From an uncultured Ruminococcus sp. (GTDB taxonomy: Bacteria > Bacillota > Clostridia > Oscillospirales > Ruminococcaceae), in NCBI GenBank assembly GCA_946540705.1, contig CAMNJD010000419.1:1-7855 (forward strand): DNA of 7,855 nt, written 5' to 3'. A program made the position numbers and the translations under genes. Of this stretch, positions 5,413 through 7,855 are shown in pieces (the first letter of the stretch is position 1; each line of letters starts with the position of its first letter). The notes below the pieces were generated by a model. That model ran no database searches and was not told the origin of the DNA. It saw nothing but the letters and a program-made list of their open reading frames with translations.

Positions 5413-7439
5413 AAGACTTTTGGAAGGATTTTAAGGCTGATCTGAATGCGAAAAAAGTATTTGTCTGGATCGGGATTCCGGTACTGATCGTCTGGCTCGG
5501 GGGCTTCGGCGTCCGGCTGCTGATGGATTTGATCATCTCGTTCGGCGCAGATCAGCCCCCCTTCCGCGTTCACCCGATTTATTTTGTGCAGCTCCGCACC
5601 TTTGCGATCGGCATTGTCGCACTCGTTGCCTGTGCCGTGATCTGGCTCTTTTCCAGCAATAACCTTGATCTGATGCTCGGCACCGGAAAGGGGCTGCTCG
5701 GCAAAAAGGGTAAGGTCGATGTGGTCGAGGGCTCTCTCGAAAACAGCCGCTTTCTCACGGACAAGGAGCGCGACAAGTATTTCCCCGCCCATGATTACGA
5801 TGATCTCGGCGAATGCAAAAAGGACGGAATCCCCGTCCGTGCCGTGCTCGACAAGAACAATCACCTGCAAGTCAATTTTCTTTCCGGTGCGCACTCCCTG
5901 ATTATCGGTGCGACCGGTTCCGGTAAAACGACAACCTTTATTAACCCGATGATCCAGCTCCTCGGTGCAACCGCCTGCGGCAGCTCGATGATCATGACAG
6001 ATCCCAAGGGAGAACTTTTCTCCCTGCATTCGCAGTTTTTGGTGGACCGCGGCTATAAGGTGCTGCTCCTTGACCTGCGTGATACCTACTCTTCCTCCCG
6101 CTGGAATCCGCTCGGCGACATCTGGGATATGTATCAGGAATATGCGGAAATGGCAAAGGGCATTGTTGCGCATCGTGACAACATGGCGAATTACCCCGAA
6201 CTCGACAAGCCTGACGGCCTCGCGGAGGATGGCGCAACATGGTTTGAATGGCACGGAAAGGCCTATGCCGACCCTTCACATTGTCAGGATGATGTTGCAG
6301 TCAGACGCCAGCAGATCTATGACGAAATGTATGAGGACCTGAATGACCTCGTATCTGTCATCTGTCCGGTCGAAAACGAAAAGGACCCTGTCTGGGAAAA
6401 AGGCGCAAGATCTATCATTATGTCAACCTGTCTTGCCATGCTCGAGGATTCAGAAGATCCGCGCCTCGGTATGACCAAGGACAAATTCAATTTCTTTAAC
6501 ATTAATAAAGCGCTGACGAACAGCGAAAATGAATTCGCCGCGCTGAAGGATTACTTCAACGGACGCAGCAAGCTCTCGCAGGCATACACGCTCTCGCGTC
6601 AGGTGCTCTCTGCGGCAGATACCACGCTGTCGTCCTATATGTCGATCACCTTTGACAAGCTCAATATGTTTAATGACCGCGGTCTTTGCGGTCTGACCAG
6701 CGCAACCGATGTGGACGCAGCCGGCTTTGCCGAGCGCCCCACTGCGCTGTTTATGAAGATACCGGACGAGAAGGATACCCGTCACGGTCTTGCGGCGGTT
6801 TTTATCCTCTGTATGTATAAAGCACTCATCAAGGTTGCTTCATCCAGAGAAGATTTGTCGCTTCCGAGAAATGTCTATTTCATTCTCGATGAGTTCGGTA
6901 ATATGCCGAAAATCGAGAAGTTTGATAAAATGATCACGGTCGGCCGTTCGAGAAAGATCTGGTTCAATATGGTCGTGCAGTCCTATTCCCAGCTCTCGAA
7001 TGTCTACGGCAATGAGGTCGCGGATATTGTGAAATCCAACTGCGGTATGAAAATGTTTATCGGTTCCAACGATATCGGTACCTGCGAGGAATTTTCAAAG
7101 CTCTGCGGCAATATGACCGTCCGTACCACCAGCACTTCCTCCGCGATCGGCGGAAAGGAAGGCGATATCAACCTTTCCTCTCAAACACAGGTTCGTCCGC
7201 TGATTTATCCGAGTGAACTGCAAATGCTGAATAACAAGGAATCAACCGGAAATGCGATCATTGTAACCTTCGGCAACTATCCGCTTCGGACAAAATATAC
7301 GCCGAGCTATCTTTGCCCGTTTTATAAGATGGGAACGATGGATATGGGCGAGCTGCGGTCGCATATGTTCCGCGCAGATGAGGTCTATTATGATCTTGAG
7401 GAACGCAATGAAATTGTGCTGGGCAAGAAAGAGTCTTAA
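5409..7439 (+). CDS. virD4: VirD4/TraG-family type IV coupling protein (conjugal transfer ATPase)
   Basis: This membrane ATPase recruits the relaxase-DNA complex and drives it into the type IV secretion channel. The 676-residue chain has two N-terminal membrane helices (about 17-46 and 59-83) and then a RecA-like nucleotide-binding domain. Walker A is GATGSGKTT (167-175), the family block TDPKGELF lies at 197-204, and the Walker B block VYFILDEFGNMP lies at 489-500 with D494 and E495. These are followed by VGRSRKIW (511-518) and QSYSQL (524-529), the usual positions of arginine-finger and sensor motifs. FMKIPD (448-453) is also typical. All key ATPase residues are present, so the protein should be active. 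Residues about 250-310 between NPL and the conserved DPVWEKGAR look longer than in many Gram-positive relatives. The start overlaps the previous stop by ATGA, and the nearby purine stretch (5393-5400) is a weak binding site, so translation probably depends on coupling. VirB4 also has Walker motifs, but the N-terminal helices and the TDPKGE block favour VirD4. Confidence 0.95.
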   Translation: MKDFWKDFKADLNAKKVFVWIGIPVLIVWLGGFGVRLLMDLIISFGADQPPFRVHPIYFVQLRTFAIGIVALVACAVIWLFSSNNLDLMLGTGKGLLGKKGKVDVVEGSLENSRFLTDKERDKYFPAHDYDDLGECKKDGIPVRAVLDKNNHLQVNFLSGAHSLIIGATGSGKTTTFINPMIQLLGATACGSSMIMTDPKGELFSLHSQFLVDRGYKVLLLDLRDTYSSSRWNPLGDIWDMYQEYAEMAKGIVAHRDNMANYPELDKPDGLAEDGATWFEWHGKAYADPSHCQDDVAVRRQQIYDEMYEDLNDLVSVICPVENEKDPVWEKGARSIIMSTCLAMLEDSEDPRLGMTKDKFNFFNINKALTNSENEFAALKDYFNGRSKLSQAYTLSRQVLSAADTTLSSYMSITFDKLNMFNDRGLCGLTSATDVDAAGFAERPTALFMKIPDEKDTRHGLAAVFILCMYKALIKVASSREDLSLPRNVYFILDEFGNMPKIEKFDKMITVGRSRKIWFNMVVQSYSQLSNVYGNEVADIVKSNCGMKMFIGSNDIGTCEEFSKLCGNMTVRTTSTSSAIGGKEGDINLSSQTQVRPLIYPSELQMLNNKESTGNAIIVTFGNYPLRTKYTPSYLCPFYKMGTMDMGELRSHMFRADEVYYDLEERNEIVLGKKES

Positions 7440-7469
7440 CAGGAATCAAATCAGAAAGGAACGTGTGCA

Positions 7470-7855
7470 ATGACGCTTTCAAAACTGCTCGCTCTGCCGG
7501 CAGCGGTGTGCATGACATTCGGCATAGCCGCTTTTCCGCTGAGAGCATCCGCAGTCGAAATGGATATGGACTATGAGGGCGAGATTGATATTGCAACCGG
7601 TCTGCCTGTTACCGATTCCAGTGAGACAGCCCCCGAATCACAGCAGACAGTCAATGTAACCGGCAATGTGACCTATGACCGGAAAACGCATCTGTTCGGC
7701 TATCCGGTTCCCGATAAGAACGCAACAGTTTATTCGTCCGTAGCCGACGGTATGATCACGACAGAGCGCGTTTCGCTTGAAATACCAGACGGAATGTCTG
7801 TTTCAGTCTACTATAACGGCGAGGAGCTGCGTGATACTGATCTCACACAGCTCGA
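7470..7855 (+). CDS. Secreted protein of unknown family, 3' end beyond the window
   Basis: The frame stays open from ATG at 7470 to the last base, giving 128 complete codons of a longer protein. AAAGGA (7455-7460) lies nine bases before the start, and the gene begins 30 bases after the coupling-protein stop, so it belongs to the same operon. Residues 1-28 form a signal peptide (LSKLLALPAAVCMTFGIAAF core, probable cut after RASA). An acidic, Ser/Thr/Glu/Gln-rich stretch (about 29-62) looks like a flexible linker. From about 63 the chain becomes beta-rich (VNVTGNVTYDRKTHLFGYPV, then VSLEIPDGMSVSVYYNGEEL), resembling an Ig-like extracellular domain. No catalytic motif is visible in the part present. 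It is probably another envelope or surface component of the transfer region. Confidence 0.75.
   Translation, partial: MTLSKLLALPAAVCMTFGIAAFPLRASAVEMDMDYEGEIDIATGLPVTDSSETAPESQQTVNVTGNVTYDRKTHLFGYPVPDKNATVYSSVADGMITTERVSLEIPDGMSVSVYYNGEELRDTDLTQL

Noticed and set aside
5280..6254. Leftward open frame (324 codons) opposite the secreted protein and virD4
   Set aside because: It covers conserved VirD4 motifs on the other strand and spans two well-supported genes; it is a codon-usage shadow.
5967..7595. TGCAACC inside virD4 (near 5967) and inside the final gene (near 7589)
   Set aside because: Both lie in coding sequence with no -10-like TAT 18 bases downstream, so they look like chance matches to a 7-base core.
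1..7855. CRISPR array, tRNA, rRNA, insertion sequence or attachment site
   Set aside because: I saw no regularly spaced direct repeats, tRNA-like cloverleaf, transposase frame or integrase-linked direct repeat in the window.

Overview
The window looks like part of an integrative conjugative element (or another conjugative mobile element) in a Gram-positive gut Clostridia bacterium, most likely a Ruminococcus-like member of the Oscillospiraceae. The basis is a VirD4/TraG-type coupling ATPase, a two-helix conjugative pilin, several proteins with Gram-positive signal peptides, a dockerin-type calcium loop followed by a sortase-like C-terminus, strong AGGAGG ribosome binding sites and moderate GC content. 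The assignment to host group is inference; no rRNA, tRNA, integrase or attachment site is present.

Layout. Bases 1-170 are non-coding. They carry a run of four closely spaced perfect stem-loops (3-88) and an AT-rich inverted repeat (116-134). A leftward gene (171-1826) encodes a 551-residue, highly charged, Gln/Glu/Lys-rich cytoplasmic protein with two diverged copies of a ~95-residue domain. A 307-base divergent intergenic region (1827-2133) separates it from a rightward gene (2134-2937, TTG start) for a secreted, probably wall-anchored protein with one dockerin-type repeat. After a 163-base gap a tightly packed rightward operon begins: a 69-residue cytoplasmic protein (3101-3310), a VirB2/TrbC-like pilin with an oligoserine tail (3335-3739), a 548-residue secreted protein of unknown family with a beta-solenoid-like C-terminal half (3766-5412), the VirD4-type coupling protein overlapping it by ATGA (5409-7439), and a secreted protein cut by the window end (7470 onward).

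The genes fit one machine. The coupling ATPase would feed DNA-protein substrate to a type IV secretion channel, the pilin would form or line the conduit or surface structure, and the secreted proteins would act at the envelope or in contact with recipient cells. The observation most worth checking is regulatory. The three transcription starts implied by the layout (leftward 551-residue gene, dockerin gene, pilin/VirD4 operon) are each preceded by the same motif, TGCAACC followed exactly 18 bases later by TAT. This suggests that an element-specific promoter or regulator ties the otherwise unexplained coiled-coil protein and the surface protein to the conjugation operon.
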